A program made the translations under genes and the position numbers. Source: Rhodococcus rhodnii (GTDB lineage Bacteria; Actinomycetota; Actinomycetes; Mycobacteriales; Pseudonocardiaceae). Taken from it: a stretch of 64,000 nt of DNA. Location of the stretch: the NCBI GenBank assembly GCA_000720375.1, contig JOAA01000020.1, positions 248,001-312,000 of the forward strand, in the 5' to 3' direction. The notes under the pieces were generated by a model. It saw only the letters and a list, made by a program, of their open reading frames with translations. It made no database searches and was not told the origin of the DNA. Shown here piece by piece: positions 27,574-36,632 of the stretch (the first letter of the stretch is position 1; each line of letters starts with the position of its first letter).

Positions 27574-28047
27574 TTAAGTCCGGCTGTCAACCGGCGCTTC
27601 TTTATTCCTGATCGGCCTGGTCACCTGTTTTGCCACGCACGACGGCATCCCCGCGACCGTGCGACCGTGCTGGGCCCGGTACGTGCTGGGCGGTACACCG
27701 ACCAGCTCGGTGAAGCGGGTGCTGAAGGTGCCCAACGACGAGCACCCCACCGCGAAACAGACCTCGGTGACGCTGAGGTCACCACGACGCAGCAGCGCCA
27801 TCGCGCGCTCGATGCGCCGCGTCATCAGGTAGCTGTAGGGCGACTCGCCGTACGCCGCCCGGAACTGACGGCTGAGGTGCCCGGTCGACATGCTCACGCC
27901 GCGGGCCAGCGCCTCGACGTTCAGCGGCTGCGCGTACTCCCGGTCGATCCGGTCACGGACACGACGCAGCCGGACGAGGTCGCTCACGCGCTGATCGTCG
28001 GCAGGTCGGCTGGTCACACTCGAGATGGTGCCATACCGGACAAGCAC
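27574..28047 (-). CDS. AraC-family helix-turn-helix regulator (short)
   Basis: 157 residues, almost only the two AraC helix-turn-helix units: VRDRIDREYAQPLNVEALAR, GVSMSTGHLSRQFRAAYGES and VCFAVGCSSLGTFSTRFTEL. There is no separate effector-binding domain. The GTG at 28047 is used; another GTG at 28017 would trim ten residues. Short AraC proteins of this type often sit just before a VOC gene, as here, and probably regulate it. Confidence 0.9.
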   Translation of the reverse strand: MLVRYGTISSVTSRPADDQRVSDLVRLRRVRDRIDREYAQPLNVEALARGVSMSTGHLSRQFRAAYGESPYSYLMTRRIERAMALLRRGDLSVTEVCFAVGCSSLGTFSTRFTELVGVPPSTYRAQHGRTVAGMPSCVAKQVTRPIRNKEAPVDSRT

Positions 28048-28075
28048 TGTCTGGGCATCTCCCCCGGTTGAGCGG

Positions 28076-28384
28076 TTAAGACGAGGTCTTGCTGCGCTTT
28101 CGGGCGACCTTCTTCACCACATGCCCGACGTACACCAACGCGGCCGCGAGTACGCCGATGTCGTCGATCAGAACGGGGTCAGGCAGGGCGTCGACGGGCG
28201 AAAGCGCGTAGATGATCGACCCGTAGTAGGAGACCTTGGCCGAGACCGGCACGCCGGGCTGATGCACCTTCCGGTGCCGCCGGACCATGAGGATCGCGAG
28301 CCCCAACACCACGACAGCGCTGACGATGACCAACACCAGCGCCACGACACCCAAGGTGGACAGCAGATCCCAGCCATCGCCCAT
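28076..28384 (-). CDS. DUF1232 (YkvA-like) membrane protein
   Basis: 102 residues with an N-terminal hydrophobic helix (WDLLSTLGVVALVLVIVSAV) and the DUF1232 core VSAKVSYYGSIIYALSPVDA, LPDPVLIDDIGVLAAALVYV. The YxxSPxDxxPD pattern is the family hallmark. ATG at 28384 has GGAGGACTGCC upstream and is the best start. The function of the family is unknown. It lies 40 bases after the kinase gene on the same strand and may be co-transcribed with it. Confidence 0.88.
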   Translation of the reverse strand: MGDGWDLLSTLGVVALVLVIVSAVVVLGLAILMVRRHRKVHQPGVPVSAKVSYYGSIIYALSPVDALPDPVLIDDIGVLAAALVYVGHVVKKVARKRSKTSS

Positions 28385-28424
28385 CGGCAGTCCTCCGTTC
28401 GGCCGCGCCCGCCGGAGGGGAATG

Positions 28425-30452
28425 TCACTTCGACGGGGACAGTTTCCAGATCCTGATGGTCTTGTCGTCGCCGCCACTGGCGATCCGTGTTCCAGTGGAG
28501 TCGAATACCACTGTATTCACATTTCCGGCCGAGCCGATGAGGACAGCGCGGATTCGCCGGGTCGCCACGTCCCACAATTGGATGGTGTTGCCCTGGCCCC
28601 ACGCGGCAATGGTCTTGCCATCGGGGCTGTATGCCACGGAATCGATGATGATTTCGTCGTTCTTGTCGAACCAGGCCGTGCTTTCGCCGGTGGCCATGTC
28701 GTAGACGCGCACGCTGTTGGTCCCGTCGGCGTCGGGGACCGCGAGGTTCTTGCCGTCCGGTGAGAAGGAAACGTCACTGCCGGTCGCGTCCTCGATGCTG
28801 CGGACGGTTCGTCCGCTCGCGGCCTCGACGATCCGTGCCTCCTCGTTCCTGCCCTTGCCCGCGTAGGCGATCAGCGAGCCGTCCGGGCTGAAGACCAGGT
28901 TGCGGTTGCCGTTGTGGTCCGGCAGCCCGATCTTGACCTGCCTGGTCGCGACGTCCCAGAGTTTCGCCCCGCCCTTGTGGGTGACCCCGGCCACCGTCTT
29001 GCCGTCCGGGCTGAAGGCCAGGTACTTCATGATGGAACCGCTGTCGGTCAACGAACCGATGAGCTGCCGGTCCGCGACGTTCCAGAGCCTGGTGCTGTCG
29101 TTGAGGTGGTTGCCGCCCCCGGCCAGCAGCTTGCCGTCTGGACTGAACGCCACGGCACTCACCGACCCGCCGCCAGGCCCAGGTGGGCCGATCAGGGTGG
29201 CCAGCAGTTTCCCGGATGCCGCGTCCCACAACAGGGCCTTGGGCCCCTCGTCGTGGAGTCCACCGTCGCCGCTCGCTACCAGCTTGCCGTCCGGGCTGAA
29301 GGCCACGGAGGTGATCTCCTCCTCGTGCCCGGTCAGCTTGATGTGGTCGGTGATCTCGACCGGCTTGCCCGGCCCAGTCTCAGCACTGGGCTCGACACTG
29401 GGCTCGACACTGGGCTCGGCTGTGCTCTGCCCCGCGGGCCTCTTCTCCCCCGGCAGGCCGCTGGAGTTGGCTGTGTTGCCGGGATTCTGGGTTTCCCCGT
29501 CCTTCCCGCTGAGGATCCACGCCGTGGACGCGCCGATCGCCACGAGCGCAGCGCCGCCGGCGAGCAGGATCGTGCGTCGGTTAGTGCCTCGGTTGGCCGG
29601 CGCGACTGCGGCAGCGTGCACCCGCTGGGTCGCCATGTCGCTGTCGCCGCCTGCCAGGAGCGCCGCGACCTGATCCGGGGTCGCCCGTTCCGTCGGATCC
29701 TTGCGCAGCAAGGCATTGAGCAACGGCGTGAGGCGACCTGAACGCACCGGCGGCATGGGGTCCCTGGTCAACAGCGCCGACAGCGTGGCCATGAAATCGG
29801 GGCCGTCGTAGGGTGGACGGCCTTCCAAGGCGGCGTACAGCGTCGCGCCCAACGACCACAGATCGGAAGCCGGTGTGACGGGTGCACCGGTTCCCTGCTC
29901 CGGAGCCATGTACGCGGGCGTGCCCACGATCGTGCCGGACGTGGTGAGCTGGACGTCACCCATCAGCCGAGCGATCCCGAAGTCGGTGATCACCACCCGG
30001 TCCTCGGCCAGCAACACGTTGGCAGGCTTGAGATCGCGGTGCACGATCCCGGCCCGATGGGCCACCCGCAACGCGTCGAGCATCGCCGCACCGATGCGCG
30101 CGACCTGCTCGACCGGCAGCGGCCCGTGCGCCTTGACGGCGTCGGAGAGCGACCCGCCCCGTACGAACTCCATCACGATCATCGGGGTTCCGTTGTGCTG
30201 CACGACATCATGCACAGTCACGATGCCCGGATGGTTCAGCCGGCCCGCTGCCCGCGCCTCTCGCATCGCGCGCTCGCACAGCATCGTCCGCTGTCCGTCG
30301 TCGAGCCCAGGCGGCAGCAGCAACTCCTTGATCGCCACTTCGCGGCCGATGAGTTCGTCATGCCCCAGCCAGACCCGGCCCATTCCGCCGGCGCCGATCA
30401 CCCGCACCAGACGGTACCTTTGGGCAACCAGCATTCCCGTTCCATCGGTCAC
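28425..30452 (-). CDS. Ser/Thr protein kinase with extracellular WD40 propeller
   Basis: 675 residues. The PknB-type kinase domain spans about 7-270: GAGGMGRVWLG (P-loop), REVAIKELLL (Lys), HRDLKPANVLL (catalytic loop), DFGIARLMGD (DFG) and GTPAYMAPEQ. A membrane helix follows (ILLAGGAALVAIGASTAW). Past a Pro/Ser/Glu linker lies a seven-bladed WD40 propeller, one blade per FSPDGK-like repeat. Such receptors sense an outside signal or polymer and phosphorylate cytosolic targets. The GTG at 30452 (VTDGTGMLVAQRYRLV) is chosen; ATG at 30434 would lose six residues. The start codon choice is uncertain. Confidence 0.9.
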   Translation of the reverse strand: MTDGTGMLVAQRYRLVRVIGAGGMGRVWLGHDELIGREVAIKELLLPPGLDDGQRTMLCERAMREARAAGRLNHPGIVTVHDVVQHNGTPMIVMEFVRGGSLSDAVKAHGPLPVEQVARIGAAMLDALRVAHRAGIVHRDLKPANVLLAEDRVVITDFGIARLMGDVQLTTSGTIVGTPAYMAPEQGTGAPVTPASDLWSLGATLYAALEGRPPYDGPDFMATLSALLTRDPMPPVRSGRLTPLLNALLRKDPTERATPDQVAALLAGGDSDMATQRVHAAAVAPANRGTNRRTILLAGGAALVAIGASTAWILSGKDGETQNPGNTANSSGLPGEKRPAGQSTAEPSVEPSVEPSAETGPGKPVEITDHIKLTGHEEEITSVAFSPDGKLVASGDGGLHDEGPKALLWDAASGKLLATLIGPPGPGGGSVSAVAFSPDGKLLAGGGNHLNDSTRLWNVADRQLIGSLTDSGSIMKYLAFSPDGKTVAGVTHKGGAKLWDVATRQVKIGLPDHNGNRNLVFSPDGSLIAYAGKGRNEEARIVEAASGRTVRSIEDATGSDVSFSPDGKNLAVPDADGTNSVRVYDMATGESTAWFDKNDEIIIDSVAYSPDGKTIAAWGQGNTIQLWDVATRRIRAVLIGSAGNVNTVVFDSTGTRIASGGDDKTIRIWKLSPSK
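29384..29419. repeat. Three tandem 12-base repeats in the kinase linker
   Basis: CACTGGGCTCGA is repeated three times head to tail, the last copy with one changed base. In the protein it encodes the SVEP repeats between the membrane helix and the WD40 domain, so copy number can vary without breaking the frame. Confidence 0.85.
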
Positions 30453-30778
30453 GGGGGCGCAGCTTAGGTGCGGCTGGACGGTCCACCCACCGATCTCCCC
30501 AATGTCTGCCCCATCGCGCCTGACTTGCCCACTGCTCACGCCCGATGGTCGGATCATCGACCACAGTGGCCGTCCCGGTGGCGGGCCGGTTCGCGAGCGT
30601 GCCGTCGGCCGCGAGCCAGAGCTTCCCTGGCCGCGCAGGGGCAGGCCATTGCGAGTCGTCGGGCCAACGGTGCAGGGTCGCGACCCACAACTGCCGCTGC
30701 AGATCGAAAGCCCGACGTGCGCGGCCTGGTTCAGCCAGGCCTTACTGGTGACTGCGGCGCGGCCGAGTACACCGCCGA
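30453..30778. other. Non-coding stretch upstream of the WD40 kinase
   Basis: No credible gene is visible on either strand. A perfect small hairpin, GGCCTGG (30723-30729) with CCAGGCC (30735-30741), lies near the left part of the DUF5988 terminator. The stretch probably carries the kinase promoter; I cannot assign one. Confidence 0.5.
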
Positions 30779-30812
30779 ATGGCCTGCCTTTCCGCACGGA
30801 CGGACAGGCCAT
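30779..30812 (-). terminator. Hairpin terminator of the carboxylase-DUF5988 operon
   Basis: ATGGCCTG (30779-30786) is exactly complementary to 30805-30812, with an inner TCCG/CGGA pair (30791-30794, 30801-30804). It begins 7 bases past the DUF5988 stop on the minus strand. No T-run follows. Position and symmetry support a terminator. Confidence 0.65.
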
Positions 30813-30818
30813 CAGGCG

Positions 30819-31037
30819 TCACTCGGCGACGAATGTCCGATGGCTCCAGGAAAAGACTCTGAGCTGACGGCCGTCGAGTTCGGTGAACTCGGAGGTCGGC
30901 TGGAAGTGCTCGTAGCACTCGCCGACAAGGACTTTCACCGGCGTGGTGGTGCTTTCGGCGTACCTGATCCGGCCGGCATGGGCCAGCCGGTGGTCCGGGC
31001 CGCCACGCAGGAAGGCGTTCGGTGTATTCGCTGACAC
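30819..31037 (-). CDS. DUF5988-like small protein
   Basis: 72 residues. The sequence has the pattern I associate with DUF5988: NAFLRGGPDHRLAHAGRIRY at the start, KVLVGECYEHFQPTSEF in the middle and LRVFSWSHRTFVAE at the end. GTG at 31037 is preceded by GAGGAGG. It lies 17 bases downstream of the acyl-CoA carboxylase beta gene, exactly where the tiny epsilon subunits (AccE/PccE) of actinomycete carboxylases are found. DUF5988 genes are also common in NRPS/PKS clusters. A role as a carboxylase accessory subunit is possible. The family call is moderate. Confidence 0.7.
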   Translation of the reverse strand: MSANTPNAFLRGGPDHRLAHAGRIRYAESTTTPVKVLVGECYEHFQPTSEFTELDGRQLRVFSWSHRTFVAE

Positions 31038-31054
31038 GGTGGAGACCTCCTCGT

Positions 31055-32461
31055 CTACAGCGGGATGTTGCCGTGATCGCCTCGGGCGCGTGGTGCGGCG
31101 GCGAACGCTTCGACCAGGCGCCTACGGGTCTGGGTTGGATCGATGACCTCGTCGACAACACCGAGGGCCAACGCGCGGCCGACGCCGCCGGACGTCCTGT
31201 TCTGCTCCTCGATCAGCTGAGCGAGCAGGGCGGGGCGGTCTTCGTCGGCGACTGCGGCGAGCTTCTTGCGGTGGATGATCCCGACCGCGGCTTCCGCGCC
31301 CATCACGGCCACTTCGGCATCCGGCCACGCGAAAACCTTGGTGGCGCCGAGTGATCGTGAGTTCATCGCGATGTACGCGCCGCCGTAGGACTTCCGGGTG
31401 ATCAGCGTGACCCGGGGTACCACGGATTCGGCGAAGGCGTGCAACAACTTCGCGCCACGCCGCACCACACCGTCCCACTCCTGCTTGACGCCGGGCAGGT
31501 AGCCGGGAACGTCCACCAGGACGAGCAGCGGGATACCGAAGGAGTCGCACATCCGCACGAACCGCGACGCTTTCTCGGCCGACAGGGAGTCGAGGCATCC
31601 GCCTTTGCGCAGTGGATTGTTGGCGATCACCCCGATGGTACGGCCGCCCATCCGGCCGAGGCCGACCACGATGTTGGCCGCCCAGTGCGGTTGCAGCTCC
31701 TCAAACGCGCCATTATCCACAATGGACTTGACCAGGGGTCGTACGTCGTAGGCACGGCGTGGTGATTCCGGCAGGTGCTCGCGCAGGTCCACTCCGTCCT
31801 GCACGAGGGTCGCGTCGAAGTCGCCCTGTTCGGCGAACAGCGCGGCCAGTCGACGAGCCTGCGCGTAGGCCTCGGCTTCACTGTCGACCGTCACGTGCGC
31901 GACACCGGACTTGCGCCCGTGCGCGGTCGGGCCGCCGAGCCCTTCCATGTCGATCTGCTCGCCGGTCACACTGCGCACGACTTCCGGGCCAGTGATGAAG
32001 ATGCGAGCCGTGTCCGCCATGACGATCAGGTCCGTCAACGCGGGCCCGTAGGCGGCCGCACCCGCGGCCGGGCCGATGACGACTGAGATCTGCGGGATTT
32101 TGCCGGAGGCCGCGGTCATCGCGGCGAACATCCGGCCGACGCCGTCCATCGACTCGACGCCGTCCGCCAGTTTCGCCCCGCCGGAGTGCCACAACCCGAT
32201 GACCGGGCATTGTTTGAGGACGGCGAACTCGATGGCCTCGATGATCCGGTCGGCCTCGGCAGCGCCGAGCGCCCCACCGAGTTTGGTGGCATTGGTGCAA
32301 TACGCGACGGCAGGGACACCGCCGACGAGACCCGAGGCGGCACGCACGGCCACGCCGTCATCCGGCCGCAGCACACTGAAGTCGCCCGAGTCGAACAGTT
32401 GGGAAAGGCGCCCCATCGGGTCACGGAAGTCGACCGCAGGCTGACTCGCTAACGCCGTCAT
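31055..32461 (-). CDS. Acyl-CoA carboxylase beta (carboxyltransferase) subunit
   Basis: 468 residues, somewhat shorter than typical PccB (about 530). The two crotonase-like domains are evident: GLWHSGGAKLADGVESMDGV, IGPAAGAAAYGPALTDLIVM in the N-terminal half, and NNPLRKGGCLDSLSAEKASR, VDVPGYLPGVKQEWDGVVRR, ITRKSYGGAYIAMNSRSLGA in the C-terminal half. The enzyme moves carboxyl from biotin to an acyl-CoA to make malonyl-, methylmalonyl- or longer alkylmalonyl-CoA, which are PKS extender units. A biotin alpha subunit is not encoded nearby and must come from elsewhere. ATG at 32461 (MTALASQPAVDF) has a GGGGGCG site. The location at the edge of a PKS cluster suggests extender supply. Confidence 0.9.
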   Translation of the reverse strand: MTALASQPAVDFRDPMGRLSQLFDSGDFSVLRPDDGVAVRAASGLVGGVPAVAYCTNATKLGGALGAAEADRIIEAIEFAVLKQCPVIGLWHSGGAKLADGVESMDGVGRMFAAMTAASGKIPQISVVIGPAAGAAAYGPALTDLIVMADTARIFITGPEVVRSVTGEQIDMEGLGGPTAHGRKSGVAHVTVDSEAEAYAQARRLAALFAEQGDFDATLVQDGVDLREHLPESPRRAYDVRPLVKSIVDNGAFEELQPHWAANIVVGLGRMGGRTIGVIANNPLRKGGCLDSLSAEKASRFVRMCDSFGIPLLVLVDVPGYLPGVKQEWDGVVRRGAKLLHAFAESVVPRVTLITRKSYGGAYIAMNSRSLGATKVFAWPDAEVAVMGAEAAVGIIHRKKLAAVADEDRPALLAQLIEEQNRTSGGVGRALALGVVDEVIDPTQTRRRLVEAFAAAPRARGDHGNIPL

Positions 32462-32535
32462 CTGTTCGCCCCCAGAACGACGAATGTGATGTCTGAATGT
32501 CGGTTCAACCGTGGCCGACGCACCCCCGCATGACA

Positions 32536-32614
32536 ACCCCTAAGCATTTCCGCCCCCAGCGCGAACAACCGTAGGGGTCGAGTCGATGATTCGAGGTAAG
32601 GGAACCGTAGGGGT
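32536..32614. promoter_or_regulatory. TAGGGGT repeats in the accD/secreted-protein gap
   Basis: AACCGTAGGGGT occurs twice as an exact direct repeat at 32567-32578 and 32603-32614 (36-base spacing). The inverted core ACCCCTA lies at 32536-32542. All are in the 236-base divergent gap between the carboxylase operon and the secreted-protein gene. They look like binding sites for one regulator, possibly the two-component system or the STAND-like ATPase further right. Confidence 0.5.
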
Positions 32615-32697
32615 TCGCGGCCCTGACGGTGATCACTAGCTTCGTTTTCTGGAGCTCTTTGCTCAATTCGACCGAGGTTGACCTCAAGGGGGCAATA

Positions 32698-33738
32698 GTG
32701 AGACCTGTCCGGCTGGCATTCGTCGCGGTCATGGCCGCGGCCATCGTTGTCGGGCCCGTGACGACAAGCGCGGCGGCATCGGAAGTCGCGGCGTGCACCT
32801 GGAAGTCGTCGCCATTGCCGCTGCCCGCAGGGGTTACGAAGGCACGGGCGACGGCGTCCGACAACGACGGCGGTTATGCCGGAAGCCTGATCGACGGGAT
32901 CAGCGACGTCGTCTACTGGAAGAACGGAAAGGTGATCGAGTACGGCCAGGTGCCGGCGTGGTCCGGCTACGGCGTCTTTGTCACCGACGTCAATCGTTCG
33001 GGCGTCATCGTCGGCTATTCCGCGCCGACCATGCGCGGCGGATACGTCGCATTCCGGTCGGTGGGTACGAAAATCGAGCCTTTGCCCGTGCCTGCGGGCA
33101 CGTATTCCTCGACGGCCACCGGTGTGAACGACCGCGGCGACATCGTCGGCCATTACAACCCGAAGTTCGGTGAGCGGGCGCGGGCGGTGCGGTGGCCTGC
33201 CGACCGGCCAGGACAGATGGTCGAACTGACCGGGCTGCCCACGGGGAACTGGACCAACTCGGAAGACGTCGACGAGGACGGCACAGTTCTCGTCGTCGAG
33301 ACCACCGGCACCGGATCGACGAGCTCTTTCCTCTGGCGTGCCGGTGTCGTCACCAAACTGGTGGCGCCGGTCGCCGCGGTCGACGTCAACGCCCACGCCA
33401 TCTCCGCTGGCCGGGTGGTCGGCTCCATCACGCTGTCTGGGGGCGGCAGCGACAACCTGCGTGCGGTGGAGTGGGACGCGGCAGGCAACGGCCGCGTCCT
33501 GTCGGACGGCTACACGGCCGAAAGCGTGAACCGGCACGGGGTCGTGGTCGGCCTGCCCCGGAACTTCGAGCCAGGGGCGCTGGTCTGGCGCGGCGGCGCA
33601 CTCGAAGCGCGAATCCCGGAAGGCGATGAAGGGCAGATGTCCTTCGGCCCCATCGGAGATGACGGCGGTATTCCAGCCACCTTGAGCATCGGGGACGTCA
33701 CCGGCACGGAAACCCCGATGGTGTTCCGTTGTAGCTGA
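32698..33738 (+). CDS. Secreted beta-propeller-like protein (HAF-type repeats)
   Basis: 346 residues. GTG at 32698 has AAGGGGG upstream and starts a signal peptide (VRPVRLAFVAVMAAAIVVGP, cleavage near TSAAA). The mature part has repeats of the type VNRSGVIVGYS, VNDRGDIVGHY, VDVNAHAISAGRVVGS and VNRHGVVVGLP, each followed by a strand with F/V-R/L-W. This is the HAF-repeat (extracellular-propeller) pattern. No catalytic residue is recognised. It is divergent from the carboxylase operon and convergent with the large ATPase gene, so its part in the cluster is unclear. Confidence 0.78.
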   Translation: MRPVRLAFVAVMAAAIVVGPVTTSAAASEVAACTWKSSPLPLPAGVTKARATASDNDGGYAGSLIDGISDVVYWKNGKVIEYGQVPAWSGYGVFVTDVNRSGVIVGYSAPTMRGGYVAFRSVGTKIEPLPVPAGTYSSTATGVNDRGDIVGHYNPKFGERARAVRWPADRPGQMVELTGLPTGNWTNSEDVDEDGTVLVVETTGTGSTSSFLWRAGVVTKLVAPVAAVDVNAHAISAGRVVGSITLSGGGSDNLRAVEWDAAGNGRVLSDGYTAESVNRHGVVVGLPRNFEPGALVWRGGALEARIPEGDEGQMSFGPIGDDGGIPATLSIGDVTGTETPMVFRCS

Positions 33739-33750
33739 CAGCGGAATTTT

Positions 33751-36624
33751 TCACAGTCGCCAGCGCAGCTGTTCCTTGGGCTGGTAGGAACAGCTTGCGC
33801 CGGTGACCACGCTTTCCCGCAAATGCCGGGCCAATTCCGGGTGCCGCGCGTCGAGTTTGCGGAGGGTGTCCCGGATGCGTGCGGTGACGGTCTTGCGTGC
33901 CCGCTCAGCCTCGTCGTTCAGTCGTCGAGTACGGCCCGCGAAGCCAGTCGCCGCCCGCAACTGGTCGAGCAGAGCCTCCCGTTCGCGGTCGGCCGCCACG
34001 GCACGGTCTTCCTCACCCAGCTCGGTCGCTCGCTCGATGACGGCGTCGAGTTCTGCCAGTCGGCGCGCGTAACTGGCCTTCGCCGTCTCGTCGAGCACCT
34101 CGTCCGCACCCGGCAACGGGCCAACGCTCAGCAGCCGTTGCGCGGGCACCGGTTCGCCCGAGGCGCTCAACAGGGTGTGCAGATCCCGCAGGCCTTTGGC
34201 GTCAGGCATATGGATGGTGAGCCCGCCGAGGCTGAGTTCCCACACCTCGCCGGTGTTACGGAACTCGGCGTCCGGCTTCCGTTGCGCCGCACGGATCCTG
34301 CCGACCCGGTCGACCAGGTGCGGCATGCCGATCCGTGTCGCTTCGCGCTCCACCTCGTCCAGCAAGGCCAGCCCGGCGTCGAGGTCTTTCGTGGCCAGCA
34401 AAGCCTCGGCCAGACCCGTTCTCGCCTCGAGCGACCACGGCACCGCGCCGAGTACGTCCGCACAACGCTGGGCCTCACGGAACCCGGAAACCGCTGCGTC
34501 CCAATCACCTTCCGCGGCGTCCAAAGTGGCCAGCCAGATCGCCACCGGACCGCTGATGTCGCCGCCGTACAGGGAAACCAACCACAAACCCTCGTACGGC
34601 CGCAGCTCAGCACGAGCCTGCCGACGCAGCTCGGGATCGTTTGCCGCGACGGCGACCTGCGCTTGCAACCGTAGCCACAAGGGTATGAGCATCCGCGGAA
34701 GCTCGGGACGATCCGCCAGATACCGCGTCGCGACCGAGCAATCGCCGGATTGCACAGCGGTGATCGCCTCGATCAGCCGAGGGAACGGATAGTCCTGCGC
34801 CACGGTCTCGTGGAACCGGGCCAGCTCGTCGAATCTTCCTTGCTGCAGAAGCAAAGCCCAGCGCAGGTGGTGCGCCATGAACGCCGGATGGGGCTGGGTG
34901 CGCAACTCGTCCAGCAACGCCTCGGCCTCGGCGAACCGGCCGGTGAGTGCGGCCACGATGCTCCGGTCGGCAATGGCCACCGCGCTGGCCCGCGGGCCGT
35001 GACTGCTCTCGGCCAGCGCGACGAACCGGTTCATATGGTCCACATAGGTCGGATCGCCGAGCTCGAGCAGCGCCACCCAACGCAGGTCTGCGGCGTACTG
35101 TTCCATTTCGGCGTCCGCGGTACGGCGCGCGACCGCAGCCAGTTCTCCGGCCAGCCGTTCGCGTTCCGCGGCGGTGCCCAAGCCCCAGATCACGTCGTGC
35201 CGGGCGGAAAGCCCGAATCCCAGTGCCTCGTCGTCGCCTTTGCTGCGAGCCAGTCCGGCGATCTGCTCGGCGATCCGGCCGGCCAGGTCCATTGCCGCGG
35301 ACTGGCCCGACGTCTCGCCGAACAACCGGGTGTGTGCCTCGGCGAGCATCACCCCGTCGCCGCCGGGCCCGCGGTACAGCGTGAGCGCCGCCCTGGCCAG
35401 CAGCTCGGGATCGTCCAGATCCCTGGCCAGCGCGGCCGCTTCGTGGAACATCGGCCATGCCTGCCCGGTCGCGCCGGTCAGCTGCAACTCGTGCACCAGG
35501 TCCAGGGTGACCTTGACGCGGGTGTGCGGGTCGTCGACCAGTTCGAGCGCGCGGCGGTAGTGCCGGATCCGTTCCTCCGGCGCCAGTCTGCGCCCTGGAT
35601 CCCTGGACGCGGCAAGCAAATACTTCAGCACACGCGCACGTTCCAGTGCCGTACCAGCGAAGTAGGCGTGGTGGGCGACCTCGCTGGGGAACCTGCCACC
35701 GGCCCTGCCGGGGATGCGCTCGTACGCATCCACCGCAGCAGCATGCAGACGACAAACTTCGTCCTCGTCCAAGCCTTCGTAGAGCGTGTCACGCACGACG
35801 CCGTGCGCGAAGGAATACCGGCCGTCCACATCGCACACCAACAAGCCGAGCGCCGCGTCGAGCCGCCGCTGGATCCGCGGAACCGGATCGCCAACGAGCG
35901 GAGACAGTACGTCGCAATGGAATTCCCGGCCCAGCACCGACGCCGCCGACAGCACCCGGACCACCGGCTCAGGCAGCCGCGCCAGCCAGGAGCGCACGGT
36001 CTGACGGACTGCGGGCGTGATCGCGGTCGTCGATCCGGTGGTCTGCCATAGCCGCGTGAGTTCCTCGACGAAGAACGGATTGCCGCCGCTACGCCGGTGA
36101 ATTCCCGCCGCCAGCTCCGCATCCGGCTCCTCGCCGGACACCTGTGCCATGAGCTCTCGTACGTGCTCAAGTCCAAGGCCGCTCAGCGGGACGACCCTCC
36201 CCCGGGCGGACGGCAGCGGCGAGTCGGGGCACGCGCAGAGCAACGTGACCCGCTCGAAACGGGTGTGCCTGGCGAGAAACCCGAGCACTTCCAGGGTTTC
36301 GGAGTCCGCGTGGTCAAGGTCGTCCAGCGCGATCACGAGAGGCTGTTGGCGAGCGATGTCCGCGAGACTGCTCGCCAACGCGCCAAGCCCCGCGATCTCA
36401 GGTACACCCGGCAGTGCGCGCAAAAGCTGCGGCCAGGTCTCCCCCGACGACGACCAGCACGAACCGGCGGTGACCAGCGCGCCATCCTGACGGGCCTGCG
36501 CCAGCACGGCGTCGAGCAGCGTGGTCTTGCCGATTCCGGACTCGCCGGTGAGGAGCACCAGCCCGCCCTGCTTGATCGCGTCCCGCAGCAGGCCGAAAGG
36601 CTCGTCCCGGCCGATCAGCCGCAT
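33751..36624 (-). CDS. Large AAA/STAND-type regulatory ATPase without LuxR domain
   Basis: 957 residues. The N-terminal AAA_16-like NTPase has RDEPFGLLRDAIKQGG, Walker A LTGESGIGKTTLLDA, Walker B QPLVIALDDLDHADSE and a GGNPFFVEEL sensor motif. Helical TPR-like repeats fill the middle. The C-terminal 150 residues begin LSLGGLTIHMPDAKGLRDLH and end with TVTARIRDTLRKLDARHPEL, ARHLRESVVTGASCSYQP, a domain seen in similar actinomycete ATPases in place of the LuxR helix-turn-helix of the MalT/LAL family. It probably acts as a signal-sensing scaffold. It starts at ATG 36624, 8 bases after the response-regulator gene, and is last in the exporter/two-component operon. Confidence 0.8.
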   Translation of the reverse strand: MRLIGRDEPFGLLRDAIKQGGLVLLTGESGIGKTTLLDAVLAQARQDGALVTAGSCWSSSGETWPQLLRALPGVPEIAGLGALASSLADIARQQPLVIALDDLDHADSETLEVLGFLARHTRFERVTLLCACPDSPLPSARGRVVPLSGLGLEHVRELMAQVSGEEPDAELAAGIHRRSGGNPFFVEELTRLWQTTGSTTAITPAVRQTVRSWLARLPEPVVRVLSAASVLGREFHCDVLSPLVGDPVPRIQRRLDAALGLLVCDVDGRYSFAHGVVRDTLYEGLDEDEVCRLHAAAVDAYERIPGRAGGRFPSEVAHHAYFAGTALERARVLKYLLAASRDPGRRLAPEERIRHYRRALELVDDPHTRVKVTLDLVHELQLTGATGQAWPMFHEAAALARDLDDPELLARAALTLYRGPGGDGVMLAEAHTRLFGETSGQSAAMDLAGRIAEQIAGLARSKGDDEALGFGLSARHDVIWGLGTAAERERLAGELAAVARRTADAEMEQYAADLRWVALLELGDPTYVDHMNRFVALAESSHGPRASAVAIADRSIVAALTGRFAEAEALLDELRTQPHPAFMAHHLRWALLLQQGRFDELARFHETVAQDYPFPRLIEAITAVQSGDCSVATRYLADRPELPRMLIPLWLRLQAQVAVAANDPELRRQARAELRPYEGLWLVSLYGGDISGPVAIWLATLDAAEGDWDAAVSGFREAQRCADVLGAVPWSLEARTGLAEALLATKDLDAGLALLDEVEREATRIGMPHLVDRVGRIRAAQRKPDAEFRNTGEVWELSLGGLTIHMPDAKGLRDLHTLLSASGEPVPAQRLLSVGPLPGADEVLDETAKASYARRLAELDAVIERATELGEEDRAVAADREREALLDQLRAATGFAGRTRRLNDEAERARKTVTARIRDTLRKLDARHPELARHLRESVVTGASCSYQPKEQLRWRL

Positions 36625-36632
36625 CGGCCCTA

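Noticed and set aside
28425..30452. PKS-cluster regulator role for the WD40 kinase
   Set aside because: It is separated from the cluster by a terminator and non-coding DNA, and nothing in sequence ties it to the PKS.
30358..30690. Small open frames upstream of the WD40 kinase
   Set aside because: No ribosome site, no family signal and biased composition.
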